Shown: positions 1-9,495 of the stretch, in pieces | Position numbering within the stretch: position 1 is the stretch's first letter | How the letters are laid out: the number at the start of each line of letters is the position of its first letter | Origin: Gadus chalcogrammus | Lineage: Eukaryota; Chordata; Actinopteri; Gadiformes; Gadidae | Assembly (NCBI RefSeq): GCF_026213295.1 | Contig: NC_079415.1 | Coordinates: 19,616,237 to 19,680,236, forward strand | Direction of reading: 5' to 3' | Length of the DNA stretch: 64,000 bases | Notes under the pieces: generated by a model | The model's input: only the letters and a program-made list of their open reading frames with translations | The model's database searches: none | What the model was told of the DNA's origin: nothing | Program-made: the position numbers and the translations under genes

Positions 1-238
1 TATCTCCTATTTATATTTGGTTTAGCTACATTGGAACTTCATCACCTTTTCCACACTGCATGGCCAGCTCTGCTCAGTCCATGAAGTTAACTTTAAGAGT
101 ATGAGGTATGAACAAATGAATCATCAACTTCAGCCTCATCAGACTTGACAGCAAGTCTGGTTAAAGACCATGAGTAGGGGGCACTGGATAGAGCCATCAA
201 GGCTCAGTTCCGGCAGACACTCGGGTTTGATTTGCGTC

Positions 239-1106
239 TGTAGTCGATTACTCGAGTACTCCTCGTTACAAATGAACTCGGTTGGTGGACAGGCAAACTC
301 GAGTTTGCATATACACGCACTAACAAAGTTTTCTGAAGCAAATGTATACATTTTCTGTGCGGCGCCACTAACGCATGCCGTGGGCACAAAGCAAATGAAA
401 TGTATCAAATTTCTGTGTGGCGTGTGCCGTTCCGTGTGCAGGCACGCCAGAATTCAAAAAGTTAAGAGATGGCGGTTAAAGCAATGTGCAGCGAAGAATT
501 GAAATACTTTAAAGAAATAGGAGATCATAAGGTGAAATGTAAAATATGCCAAGCGAAATCGAGCTACCAGAGTACTTCAAGTACTATGTGGCAACATATT
601 CTCCTGAAACACAACGGTGAGCTCGGGAAAGCAGACCCGCAGCAACCAAGTGTGTCGGCTATTTTCACCGCCGCAAGACGCAGCTATAATCCCGGCCGTG
701 TAGAGAAGATCAAAACGCGGAGTATTTCCATAGTCCATTTGCTGCCGTTTTATTTGCCGCTTTAAATTATTTGCAATGGTTATGCTACTTGTTTAGTTTT
801 GTTTTTTTGTAAACCGTTACAGGCCTTGGTTCGACGTGATTTAAATTGTGAGACGCATATTTATTTTTGTAAGGAAAATGCGTTTTGAACGTTTGCAAAA
901 ATAAATAATGAATACTCTGATAACTCTGACTGTTTTGATGGAGAATAAGCATTACATGTTTGGTTGGTAATATTGCCGTTCATCATTAGGCCTATTCCTG
1001 CTGCAGATGCATTCTAAAAATAGATTTGATTAAACGAGTACTCGATTGATCCTCGAGGAATTCCTTCGATCACTCGAGTTTGGAATTTACTACTCGTGCC
1101 CATCCC
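239..1106 (+). mobile_element. hAT-like DNA transposon remnant
   Basis: The right end reads, in reverse complement, AGGGATGGGCACGAGTAGT, a typical fish hAT terminus. Sequence just inside it (TCGAGTACTCG motifs, 1031-1080) is repeated in inverted orientation near 245-265. Between the ends lies a short BED-finger ORF. The left terminus is not recognisable, so the element looks truncated. It sits in intron 2 of sapcd2. Superfamily is inferred from terminus and BED finger; no target duplication was found. Confidence 0.55.
469..765 (+). pseudogene. BED zinc-finger fragment of hAT transposase
   Basis: A 98-residue frame with a C-x2-C pair (KCKIC, about residues 23-27) followed about 20 residues later by H-x4-H (HILLKH), the metal ligands of a BED DNA-binding finger. 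BED fingers form the N-terminus of many hAT transposases. The frame stops about 50 residues after the finger and no catalytic RNase-H-like or dimerisation region follows before the element's right end at about 1106, so only the DNA-binding part survives. The ATG at 469 leaves a short basic leader before the finger. It is within sapcd2 intron 2 on the opposite strand to the gene. Probably non-functional. Confidence 0.6.
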
Positions 1107-1160
1107 TATTCTGTAGTCATTTGCTGCATGTCATCCTCTCTCTCTCTATCACATACCTTA

Positions 1161-1340
1161 CTGTCTAGTTCTCACTGTATCCATCATGAATACATACCTG
1201 GTATACAACATAATACACCATTATTTTGCAGGGGAGAAAAGGACCAAAAAGTAGTATGGTATGTAAGTGGCCATTGTTTTGAACCAGTGTGTGTGTGTCT
1301 GTGTGTGTGTGCATGTGCTCGTGCGTGTGTGTGCATGGAC
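1161..1340. repeat. Left arm of 180-bp inverted repeat
   Basis: This stretch is almost exactly the reverse complement of 1624-1803, with only a few mismatches. It carries an imperfect GT/GC microsatellite at its inner end. Its inner edge (1340) coincides with the first intron base after sapcd2 exon 2. The 283-bp spacer between the arms contains all of exon 2. Confidence 0.9.
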
Positions 1341-1474
1341 CATTCCGTAATCGACTCCATTGGTGATGGTGTGGCGCCGCTGCTCTTCTCGGCTCCGCTG
1401 ATGTCGCATTGAGCCGGCCCTTAATCCTTTCGCTGATTCGCTCCGAGATCTCTGGAGCCCTGCCTCAACAGCAC
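1341..1474 (-). CDS. sapcd2: sapcd2 exon 2 (internal coding exon)
   Basis: On the minus strand this exon encodes about 45 residues ending in RRHTITNGVDYGM, which matches the strongly conserved RRHTITNGVD segment preceding the coiled-coil region of vertebrate SAPCD2. The acceptor is an AG at plus-strand 1475-1476 after a pyrimidine-containing tract. Joining exon 1 (phase 1) to this acceptor keeps the frame and completes a Cys codon. The exon ends in phase 0 after ...YGM, where the family continues with LKQMKELEQEK; that continuation is not found at lower coordinates, so exon 3 lies outside the window. The donor is GTCCAT, a poor match to GTRAGT. Exon 2 is the loop of a 180-bp inverted repeat. 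Identity is confident from the conserved motif and phase; the exact donor is less certain. Confidence 0.82.
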
Positions 1475-1623
1475 CTGCATGGACCAGAACAGGGGCTCGA
1501 CGTTAACTCATCTTTATGGACACTGCCATCAAGGTTGGGCTTAGTTGCAAGGAATGTCTGCTTTGTCAAACAACTGCAATCACATAACAAGACATCAGCA
1601 ATCACAACTACTGCTATCATTTG

Positions 1624-1803
1624 GTCGATGCACACACACGCACGAGCACATGCACACACACACAGACACACACACACTGGTTCAAAACAATGGCCACCTA
1701 CATACCATACTACTTTTTGGTCCTTTTCTCCCCTGCAAAATAATGGTGTATTGTGTTGTATACCAGGTATGTATTCATGATGGATACAGTGAGAACTAGA
1801 CAG
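1624..1803. repeat. Right arm of 180-bp inverted repeat
   Basis: Reverse complement of 1161-1340, lying in sapcd2 intron 1 about 150 bp upstream (in gene sense) of exon 2. In pre-mRNA the two arms could pair over about 180 nt and loop out exon 2. Homology ends sharply at 1803/1161 and 1624/1340. Confidence 0.9.
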
Positions 1804-2052
1804 TTCAACAAAAGAGGGTTGGATACATGTCTTTGCTGAACTGTGCCCTGTACTACGAACCTCGATTAGTGGGTTAGCGAGGTATGTTGCGCTCAAAGCC
1901 TGGGTTAACTGGGACACGAAAGTCAATCTCTTTTAGTGTCGCTGTATCACCATAGTGACTTATGCTGTCAACCAAACCTGATCGGGAGCAGGTTATCAGC
2001 TAAGTCTATCGGGTTAGATCGGCGTGCGCAGTTTCCTGGCCCCCCTTTGACA

Positions 2053-2278
2053 ATGGGGTCACCATTACTGGGTGTTCCTGTGTACCTCGGAGCCGAATCG
2101 TGCAAGGGTCTCTCCGAGGATTTTTCGGGACAGATTCGATCCCTTCGCATTGCCTGAGAATATTCTCTATGAGACATGCAGGTTCTCATCAGAGATTATT
2201 CGCTATTTGATCATCCTAGTTGGACCTTATGTAGGCAATTCTACTGTTGCGCAGTGTGTCTCCGTGAGAGAGTGGTAG
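2053..2278 (+). pseudogene. Harbinger transposase N-terminal fragment, frameshifted
   Basis: From the ATG at 2053 one frame reads MGSPLLGVPVYLGAESC, the usual start of fish Harbinger (HARBI1-like) transposases. After a frameshift near 2110-2130 the protein continues in another frame with FRDRFDPFALPENILYE, then RFSSEIIRYLI and LVGPYVGN, the conserved helix-rich N-terminal region. The DDE nuclease domain is absent: the sequence after 2280 is unrelated. A normal transposase is about 350-400 residues, so well under a quarter remains. This is a dead copy in sapcd2 intron 1. Confidence 0.72.
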
Positions 2279-2369
2279 ATTGGAGGTAGCGTGTCAGTCT
2301 TGAATTTCTGTGTACAGGGTTCGTCTCCCAACTCTTATGTCATATGGAAAACGTATACACTAAAGGTTA

Positions 2370-2545
2370 TGGAATTATATTTTTGTGTTTATTTCAAACT
2401 TGAACCCAAGTTCTCAAGGCCGTGCTGGCACCACATCTATTGGGGTAAAAGGCATGATAATTGACCAGCGTGATTTGAACCCCGATCGCTGGCGTTCGGG
2501 TCTTATAGTAATCCACTACGCCACCGCCACTACCTCTCAGCGGTC
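2370..2545 (-). repeat. tRNA-derived SINE-like unit
   Basis: On the minus strand, about 2538 to 2465, the sequence has an A-box-like GTGGCGTAGTGG and, about 35 nt later, a B-box GGGTTCAAATC, the internal RNA polymerase III promoter of tRNA-derived SINEs. A tail of about 90 bp follows. Cloverleaf pairing is imperfect, so this is not called as a tRNA gene. It sits inside the Harbinger remnant, downstream of the broken transposase start. Confidence 0.5.
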
Positions 2546-2829
2546 GAAAACATATGCTATATATTTCTTACATAGGGTGTATTTAAAGTGAATTCCCTAA
2601 ATTATAGAATAAGGCACACTGTAAAAACGAAAACTCAAAATTGTTGGTCTCATTATGATTTCTGAGTAAAATGAATATAAAACATTAAGTATTCATGTAC
2701 AACTGTGCAATGCAATTTAGTCCAACCAACAATGTTGAGTTTTGGGTCAAGAGTTGGGCTCACTGTAGTCTCTTTGTTAGCAAGACACACGGGTTTAAGT
2801 CAGACTCTGTCTGAGGCTGGGCCAACTAC

Positions 2830-3200
2830 GGTGCGCATGCGCATTTCGACACTACCCCCCGGGGAGTCTGGGTATTCGTGATGCCGGTTGGGAAAAAGGG
2901 GTTTATTGCCTTTTGTCAATTTGTTTCTGTTAGGTTAAGTTGGGTTAAGGTTAAGTTGGGTTTGGGGTCTTTATTGTTTGTGTGTTGTTTATTGTGCGTA
3001 GTGTTGCCGCCACCGTTACCGAGACTTGCATGTCCGTTGGTTGGGTGTGCGGTGCGCTGTGTGTTGCGGATGTGTGTTAAATAATGGCAGCTCTCGGGAT
3101 CGTGCGGTGTATGAGGCACGAGAGTTGCGTCACCGTTTAACCTGGGCTCCCGTCTCGTGCAGAACAAGTTTGACCATAATATCAAACTTGTTCTGCTCTT
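2830..3200 (+). mobile_element. Solo LTR, relative of the Gypsy LTR at 41731-42150
   Basis: Several blocks align in the same order with the LTR at 41731-42150: a GTTGCCGCCACCG..ACCGAGA block (near 3002-3023), a GT-rich block ending near an AATAA motif (near 3080), and CGGTGTATGAGGCAC (near 3102). The LTR termini are not sharply defined, so the coordinates are approximate. No internal retroelement genes are attached, hence a solo LTR left by recombination. It lies inside the CACTG element, within sapcd2 intron 1. Confidence 0.5.
3159..3196. repeat. Perfect 15-bp inverted repeat (hairpin)
   Basis: Arms at 3159-3173 and 3182-3196 (GCAGAACAAGTTTGA and its exact complement) are separated by 8 bp. 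It lies at or just past the end of the solo LTR. Function is unknown. Confidence 0.85.
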
Positions 3201-3397
3201 TGGTTTGCTGCATTTAGACAGCGATTCTCTGCTGCTGAACTAGCTACATGTTGCTTGTTATATTGCTGTCTGGCATTCAGAAATGTAAAATGGAAGTTTC
3301 AAATTATTAATTTTAATAAAGTGAACTTAAAACTCGTTTTGCATTCTTTGAAATGTTTTTTTTTTTAAATAATATTAACCTTAATTTGAAATATTAA

Positions 3398-4874
3398 AGG
3401 TCCCATGACATGAAAATCTCACTTTGTGAGGTTTTCTAACATAAATATGAGTTCCCCTAGCCTGCCTATGGCCAGTGGCTAAAACTTGTGTTTGGTGTAA
3501 AACTAGCACTAGCTGTTCTGCTCGCCTTTGAAAAAACGGAGGCTCAAGCGCGCTGATTTGGAATGTCTGTATTCATGACGTCATCAGGAATCTCAGCTCC
3601 TCCCCTTACTCTGCCTGGCCCGCCCAGAGACGTTGGCCCGCCAATGAGACTCGACCGTGCGAGCGCCACATGTGTGTGTGTGAATACACACACTGTAACG
3701 CAAGTGTTTCTTGTCGGTTCTTTGACGTGTCTTGTATTTCCACAACGAGACTGTCGTGGGGGTTATCTGAGCCATGGTTGAGAAGGAATTGGGGGAAAGG
3801 AACTTTGGTTTGACTCGCTGAAGTACATGAACTGCGACATGCCGCCGGTTGCCGCGAGGCACCATTGCCCGGCAGCGGGCAGCCGGCAGCAGGCAGCGCG
3901 CGGTTCAGTCAACTTCAGGATGATGTGAAAGTGGAAGAACCAGAGACGTCGCAGAACCCGACAAAGTCGTTTGTGATTCATAATATCGTCTGGAGGCGCA
4001 CACAATATGTTATATGATATAGATATGTATGTATTATATGATATTATTTAGATATAGAGCTCCAGGACTGTAACGCAAGTGTTGTACACTTCCTTGTTAT
4101 TTGGATAACCGTTCTGCTGTTGGTGTGATGGCGCATAACACGTCGGACTCTCGTCTCTGGTATTTCTACAACGAGACTCGTATTGGGGGTTATCTCAGCC
4201 AAGGTTGAGAATGAATTGGGGGGAAGGAACTTTGGCTTTGACTCCCTCAAGAACATGAACCACGACAAGGAGGAGAAAGGGATCTTTGCCGGGCAGCGCT
4301 TATGCACCTCCGCCTCCGGCGGTGGTCCCTCAGCGGGGCTCAAGCGGGAGACATTCGCCGCCAACAATCCCTTTCTCCTCCACTCTGCGTTACAGTGTGT
4401 GTATTCACATTGATGTGGACGTTGAAGAACCAGGAACGTCGGAGAACCCAACGCGGTCGTTTGAGATTCATAATATCGGCTCACACAGCTTTTGGCCGTG
4501 ATAATATATTATATGATATAGATATCTGTGTAGGCTATATGATAATATTTAGATATAGAGCTCCAGGACTCCCGTGTGTTCTAGAATATTTACAGAACAC
4601 GGCTAAAGGCTGTGTGCGCCTCGCCATTGCGATACATCCACTGTAAACAGAGCGCATGGTACCGTGGCTGCAAGCTGCTCAGGGCCACACCCCCACCCTC
4701 CTCCTTGACACGCCCACCGAAACAGCGCATTTGGGCGAAGCTCAATGTGCGACTGGCTCGGAGTGGCTGTAACTCTGCACCACGGCTAAATTTCGGGAAC
4801 GTCTTTGAATACTGTGTTAGTTGCCCACTAATACCTATATTAAAGAATACATAAAATAGCATGTCATGGGACCT
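3398..4874. mobile_element. Non-autonomous TTAA-target DNA transposon
   Basis: Termini AGGTCCCATGACATG (3398-3412) and its exact inverse (4860-4874) are flanked on both sides by TTAA (3394-3397 and 4875-4878). TTAA target duplication is characteristic of piggyBac and Kolobok elements; which one is not decided. No transposase is visible. The interior contains an imperfect tandem duplication: units start with CTGTAACGCAAGTGTT near 3693 and 4068 and share long blocks. It is nested inside the CACTG element. Confidence 0.8.
3693..4570. repeat. Imperfect tandem duplication inside the TTAA element
   Basis: Two units, about 3693-4067 and 4068-4570, share blocks at matching offsets. Examples are AGAACATGAAC-type sequence after GGAACTTTGG (3800s and 4230s) and TTTAGATATAGAGCTCCAGG (4047 and 4548). 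The second unit is longer by an insertion of about 100 bp. Confidence 0.75.
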
Positions 4875-5061
4875 TTAAGTTAACACCCCTGACTTATTTT
4901 TTTGAGTTTGTAAAATATAAAAATCTTAGTTGGTATAACTCTAACTTTCAAGTTTGTCTAAAGAAGAAAATCACGTTTTTGATGGGCTCAAAACTCAAAA
5001 ATGTATTGCAGTAAGTTGCCTTGCAATTTTGAGTTTGCCCAACTTTTTATTTTTTACAGTG

Positions 5062-5365
5062 CAGGCTGAACGTTGCTTATGCATTTTGAAATCATCATCA
5101 CTCTATTGGGATTAATGGCGAACAATTCTGCATTTGGCCTAGTTATTTTATAGACAATATGAAGAATCTTTTCACTTATACGTACACTATCTGCAGTTTT
5201 TGGCCAGGACGCCTCCCTATCCTTATTATCTGCAACTGTGTTGCCCCTAGCATTTATATGATTTTTTAACTCCTCGTAGGAGTTTATTATGACTATCTGT
5301 TCCTCTTGAGTGAAATAGACTGCTCTTGATCTATCCAGTTTGTAAAGGTGAGTAAAATTACGCAA
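5062..5365 (-). pseudogene. Harbinger-associated Myb/SANT-like ORF, truncated
   Basis: The minus-strand frame from 5365 contains YFTQEEQIVIINSYEELKN, then NTVADNKDREASWPKTADSV. This fits the Myb/SANT-like DNA-binding domain carried by the second gene of PIF/Harbinger transposons, a helix-turn-helix protein that partners the transposase. The frame runs into the CACTG element at 5061 (last residues ISNVQPAL), so its C-terminus is lost by insertion. It lies on the strand opposite the transposase fragment, within the same Harbinger boundaries. Not functional. Confidence 0.6.
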
Positions 5366-5523
5366 TAAATTCCCCTTTCACGTGAACACGCATTGAACCT
5401 AAAGTGGAAAACATAGCTCGATTAATAGAATCCTAAGTGAGCGTCGTAGTACCATTTAACTATTGCGAGTTGCGTCTCCGTCGATCCAGGCTTTCCCAAG
5501 AAAGCCTGGGTATGTTCAGCAAG

Positions 5524-6732
5524 CAGTGGCGTCTTTGCATTAGGGGCCAGTGGGGCACGGCCCCAGCAGAGAACGCTGCCGTGCAGGGCACGATTATACT
5601 TTTCTTTTTCAAAAATGTCATTGAGCATAAGTTAATAATATATTAATTGTTAATAATTAATTACATGTCCGCAGTTTTAATTTGATTAACGCAATTGTTG
5701 TAGTGTAGTAGTTGTGTGTGAAATAGTTCGTTGCTCCGTCTCGTCTGTTCTGCTCGGTGGGGCCCAGCCGAGATGGCCCTGTCTGCTGCAGTGTAGAAAA
5801 CTGGTGCTGTTGCGCGAGCAAGCGCGTGCGCAGCGCCCACTTCTGTTTCGGCGGTGGGGCCAGAAGTTTAGGGCCCCAAAGCTCTTCTCATTGGCTGATT
5901 TGTAGAAAGGGCGGGGTTTACGGCGGGGGCCGATCAGATCTTGCTGGCTAGCTAACGTAGTTACTGTTACAGTTACAGTTACTGTTACAGTAAATAACAA
6001 CAAATGGACGTTTCATTCATTAAATGATGAATCGTGTTGAGTATCTGTCTCATGTGAGATTTAGCATTTGAACAGAAGTTGGAGATAAAACGTTTGGGAC
6101 CACATCGCCCGACGGATTTAATCATTATTCAAGAGGGAAAGGACAAGAATAGATCGTTCAACCAGGAGTGGTTCAAGCGGAAAAAAATGCTTGTGTTTCA
6201 CCTCAGCCACACAAAGGAGACCAGACAGCACTGTCCTTAAAGCACAGGTAATTACCATCTTAGCCCAAACTTACTTAAATTTTCACCCAGGATTATCCAG
6301 GTCTGAAAAGGCAACCACTCTATCAGGCTAGATTCATTGTTAATTGTACAGTATGGTGGCCTGCAAACTTAATACAACTTAAACCATACTTCTTCTTTTT
6401 TTGGTATATTGTGAGTGGTGGCTTTGTATATTGATTGCTGTGTAAAGGGTGTGCGGCGTTGTGTTTTTATTGTTGCCACGTTGTTGTTTTCTTGAGTTTT
6501 GATATTGTGAGATCTTGAACGCTGCCATTCGGTGGTGCTATTGCTATAATAGCCTAATAAATGTCGTCAGATTCGCGTTTGAGTGATGGCATTATTCAGC
6601 TGCAATTTTGGTCCCCTCTTTCACTTGCTACTGTTTTTGTTATGATGGTAGTAATATGTGGTATTTCTGGATTGCGTTATAATATTTTCCTGCATGGGCC
6701 CCACCAGAGTTTCCAAACCAAAATCGCCACTG
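5524..6732 (+). mobile_element. hAT transposon remnant with near-perfect 8-bp TSD
   Basis: Left terminus CAGTGGCGTCTTTGCAT (5524) and right terminus CAGTGGCGATTTTGGTTT in reverse complement (ending 6732). The flanks are TCAGCAAG (5516-5523) and TCAGCGAG (6733-6740), an 8-bp target duplication with one mismatch, diagnostic of hAT. GGGGCC-rich subterminal sequence and a TTF-type zinc-finger fragment point to the ZMYM1-like hAT group. It is inserted in the right end of the Harbinger remnant. Confidence 0.8.
6058..6240 (+). pseudogene. TTF-type zinc-finger fragment of hAT transposase
   Basis: An open frame of about 60 codons contains KRLGPHRPTDLIIIQEGKDK then SFNQEWFKRKK, resembling the TTF-type region of fish ZMYM1-like hAT proteins, in which a short aromatic W-F-K-R-K-x-W motif precedes the zinc ligands. 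The expected second tryptophan and cysteine pair are not recognisable, and the frame ends at TAA 6238-6240. There is no good start codon; it is probably one exon or a decayed piece. It lies centrally in the hAT at 5524-6732. Confidence 0.5.
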
Positions 6733-6755
6733 TCAGCGAGGTTCGTATACCCCAC

Positions 6756-7780
6756 AGGTAGGGTTAGGTCTTATGCTTTCACAAAAGCAAACAACTAAGT
6801 ATTTTTGGGTCAACCAGAATCTACATTTGGAGAATTAATTAATCATATTTTTTAGAGCTTCATATGAACGTTAAAAGAGAAGTTACCAGTTAGGAGCAGG
6901 ATGTTTTCGTTGTTGTTGATGTTGTTATATTGTTTTAACCTCAGCATGTTATGGGTATTGTCATCCACTAGAGAGAGCCATGTTATAGAGCAAGTAGAGA
7001 AATATTGGACAAGAGCAGATAATACGCCATAACTACGGTATATAAAATACCCAACTTAGTATTATATAATTAACATTCTTGTGGTTGTTTTCAACCTAAC
7101 CTGTTAATGTGAACCCCAAGGAGGGTCATTCATTATGTAGCTATACATATGTTCAATCCTTCAAGAAAGGATATTGACTTTGACTTAGCCAGCATGGGCT
7201 ATGTCCCATTCCAAAGAACTCTTCCGTCTTTTCAGACAATCTCTGACATGTGCAAATATGAACAGAATTATGACAATTTTACCCTGGTGCCAACATCACT
7301 GCCTGGTAGGGATTCTGTAAGTTATATATGATGCATTCTATTCAGCTATGAGAATTTTGCTGTGTTATTTATGCATGTTATGCAGCAAAGGTTTGAATGA
7401 CCCATGGATTATTATTATCATCATTAAAAAAAATGTTGTTTTAATACATCAGCAAAAATGATGCCCAACCCGATCAACCCAAATCGTTGTTTTACTAGCA
7501 AACCCTCCCCCTAACCCACACACGACATCCACAACAATCCAGCCCAGAACCAGTTGTACAACTGACCTTTCACCCTACATTGGAATTTCATAGCGCAAAA
7601 AGAAGAGGGGAGAGAAGGGGAACGGAGCAAGGCATTGGGGGGAAACTGGCATATTATGGCCAGGAGAGGGAGACTCTGGGGAAGGATTGGCAAGGTTTCA
7701 CCTCTCGGGTCCTTACGATAGTCTGGGCATGAATGCTGTCATCTGGCCTCATCCAATGGTCAGGGTTCATGACGACGATG
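6756..7780. other. sapcd2 intron 1, no recognised element
   Basis: AT-rich non-coding sequence. A 60-codon plus-strand frame at 7149-7331 has no recognisable motif and no supporting context. No terminal repeats were seen. Confidence 0.5.
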
Positions 7781-7789
7781 ACAGCACTG

Positions 7790-8135
7790 TCTGTCTGTCT
7801 GTGTTTCTGTCTGTGAGGACTCTCTTTCTCTCGGCCTGTCTTTCTCTCTCTGTCTAACTTTTTCCTGAGTCCAATAGATGCAAGTATCCAAGGCTTGTTG
7901 GGCATTTGAAAGAACAAGCAAAAGAGAGGGAGAGAGGGAGAGAGGGAGGGAGGGATACAGGCAAAAGAGAGAGAGAGTCGTAGAGAGACAGAGACAGAAA
8001 GCGAGCAAGAAATAGGGAGAAACAGAGAAAGTCGGAGAGTGCCAGAAAAAGGGAGAGCAAGAAAGAGAGAGACAAAAGTCTCTCTCTGTCTGTCTGTCTG
8101 TCTTTCTGTCTGTGTGTGTGTGTGTCTTTATGTGT
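7790..8135. repeat. Simple-sequence region: CTGT repeats and GA-rich tract
   Basis: CTGT/CT-rich sequence at 7790-7860, purine-rich GAGA/GGGA sequence at about 7918-8075, then CTGT and GT repeats at 8080-8126. The long frames here are low-complexity artefacts. The purine tract is on the plus strand, so the sapcd2 transcript would be pyrimidine-rich at this point. Confidence 0.85.
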
Positions 8136-8548
8136 GCCATTGTGCGATGGGAAAAATAGAGAAAGAGACAGAAACAAGAAGAAAGTAAACAACACTTCTG
8201 CTGTATAAACAGTGTAATTTAAATCTACGTCCATCAAGAGAACAAAGATGAACTCTACCTTCATCTCTCTGACTCTCCTACAAGAGCCTTCAGGTGGTCT
8301 AGACCTCATGTGTTGGGTCAGGGTCAGCCATAAATCCAGGAATCACTCCTCATCAGAGAGTAACTGAGATCTACCTCTTCCACTGTACATCCCAGTTTAG
8401 CTCAAAGATAATATAAATGCATGTTCACATTGATGTACTATTGCATTATTTAACGTATGTTTTTTTTTGTTTGCTGCAGATCTGTATTGATGCATGCATT
8501 GAATGAGATAATATGTTTGGTATTGTAACAGTGCATAGATAGGCTTAC

Positions 8549-8665
<117 letters not shown>

Positions 8666-8705
8666 TAACACATAGCATCTGAGAAGACTTTTATGAGATA
8701 CTCAC

Positions 8706-9495
8706 ACGTCGTAGATCTTAGGAACTGTGAAGATTCCAGCGCAAGCAAATCAATGGCCCGGACACGACCTGGCTGAAGACCTTGCTTCCCGATATATTGC
8801 ACGGGTACAACAGAGACCCGCTCCAAACACCTTCCGGACCTTTCGCACCCCGCGTCGTACCTCGCTGTCCCGCAGGAAGGGTACCTCCTCCCGTCCTCCG
8901 GCCGGACCAGGTCGTGCAGCGGGGTCGCTCGGGGCTTCTGTTGCGTATTTGCCACATTGCTCGGCCCCAGAGGCCGAGGTTTGTTATCAATTCGCGTGCC
9001 GACATTGCACGTAGAATGCGAGGCGGATTTTGTCAGTGGAGGGGGCAAATGATGGTTTGGATACGGCTTTGCGGTCTGGAGAGCCGCCTCTGCCTTAAAG
9101 TGATCATTATTATTGTCGGGGTTGAGCATTGAATAGCGCAGGCCAGCTACGAACCTCTGGAAGGTGAGGCAGCCATGTGGTGGAGCCGCCCGCCGCAAGC
9201 ACTCCAGCACCCCGCCGGGCAGGTCCTGTGTGTCTGCGCCCTGCCATCGGCCCTCTATCTCTGATATATGGACAAAACCTCTCCTTCCGTCATCTAAAAT
9301 ATCAAAGAGTGTCCTAAGGCTGAGGAGGAAGGCTTTCGGTAAGCTATCGGTTGAATAGTCACTTTCTTTAGGTTGCATTCTGACACTTTTAAAACTGCCA
9401 GACCGGCCCTGAAAACCTGTTTTTCTTGCACAGATTCTCCCATTAGTTGTAGATTGATTGTTCAGTTTACAGTCATCGGTAGGTATCAGAGCCAT
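8706..9495 (-). CDS. sapcd2: sapcd2 exon 1: suppressor APC domain-containing protein 2
   Basis: The minus-strand frame opens at ATG 9495 and encodes about 263 residues. Residues from about 53 on (KAFLLSLRTLFDILDDGRRG, then a stretch ending LTFQRFVAGLRYSMLNPD) match the conserved N-terminal EF-hand-like domain of SAPCD2, a cortical, cell-cycle-regulated protein linked to spindle orientation. The remaining residues are low-conservation linker, as in the family. The exon ends at 8706 with a strong GTGAGTAT donor, phase 1, which joins in frame to the acceptor before exon 2 at 1474. The frame continues to 8665 only as intron read-through. Intron 1 is about 7.2 kb, swollen by nested transposons. 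Start choice: first ATG of the frame, about 50 residues before the domain; human also has a short leader. Confidence 0.9.

Larger units (their letters stand above)
2617..5061. mobile_element. DNA transposon with CACTGTAAAAA terminal repeats
   Basis: Left end CACTGTAAAAACGAAAACTC (2617) and, at 5061 in reverse complement, CACTGTAAAAAATAAAAAGT. Both are followed by ACTCAAAATTG-type sequence, so the inverted termini extend about 40 bp. No coding remnant of its own was found; most of the interior is later insertions (a solo LTR and a TTAA element). It interrupts the Harbinger Myb/SANT ORF at 5061. Superfamily is uncertain, and no clear target duplication was seen. Confidence 0.65.
1846..6755 (+). 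mobile_element. PIF/Harbinger transposon remnant with nested insertions
   Basis: The left end contains TACTACGAACCTCG (1851-1864). The right end, once the hAT at 5524-6732 is mentally removed, reads in reverse complement GTATACGAACCTCG followed by ACATACCCAGGCTTT, paralleling the left subterminal AAAGCCTGGGTTAACTGGG. Two Harbinger-type coding remnants lie inside: a transposase N-terminus on plus (about 2053-2278) and a Myb/SANT-like ORF on minus (5062-5365). Autonomous Harbingers carry exactly these two genes. The interior has been invaded by a SINE-like unit, a CACTG-TIR element and a hAT. The whole stack lies in sapcd2 intron 1. Outer boundaries are good to about 10 bp. Confidence 0.65.

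Noticed and set aside
2265..2336. Possible tRNA-like sequence (GTAGCGTGTCAGTC...GGGTTCGTCTCCC)
   Set aside because: A- and B-box-like pieces are present but acceptor and anticodon stems do not pair convincingly, and it overlaps the Harbinger transposase end.
7149..7331. 60-codon frame MFNPSRKDIDFDLASMGYVP in sapcd2 intron 1
   Set aside because: Antisense to the gene, no recognisable domain, no splice or promoter support; length expected by chance.
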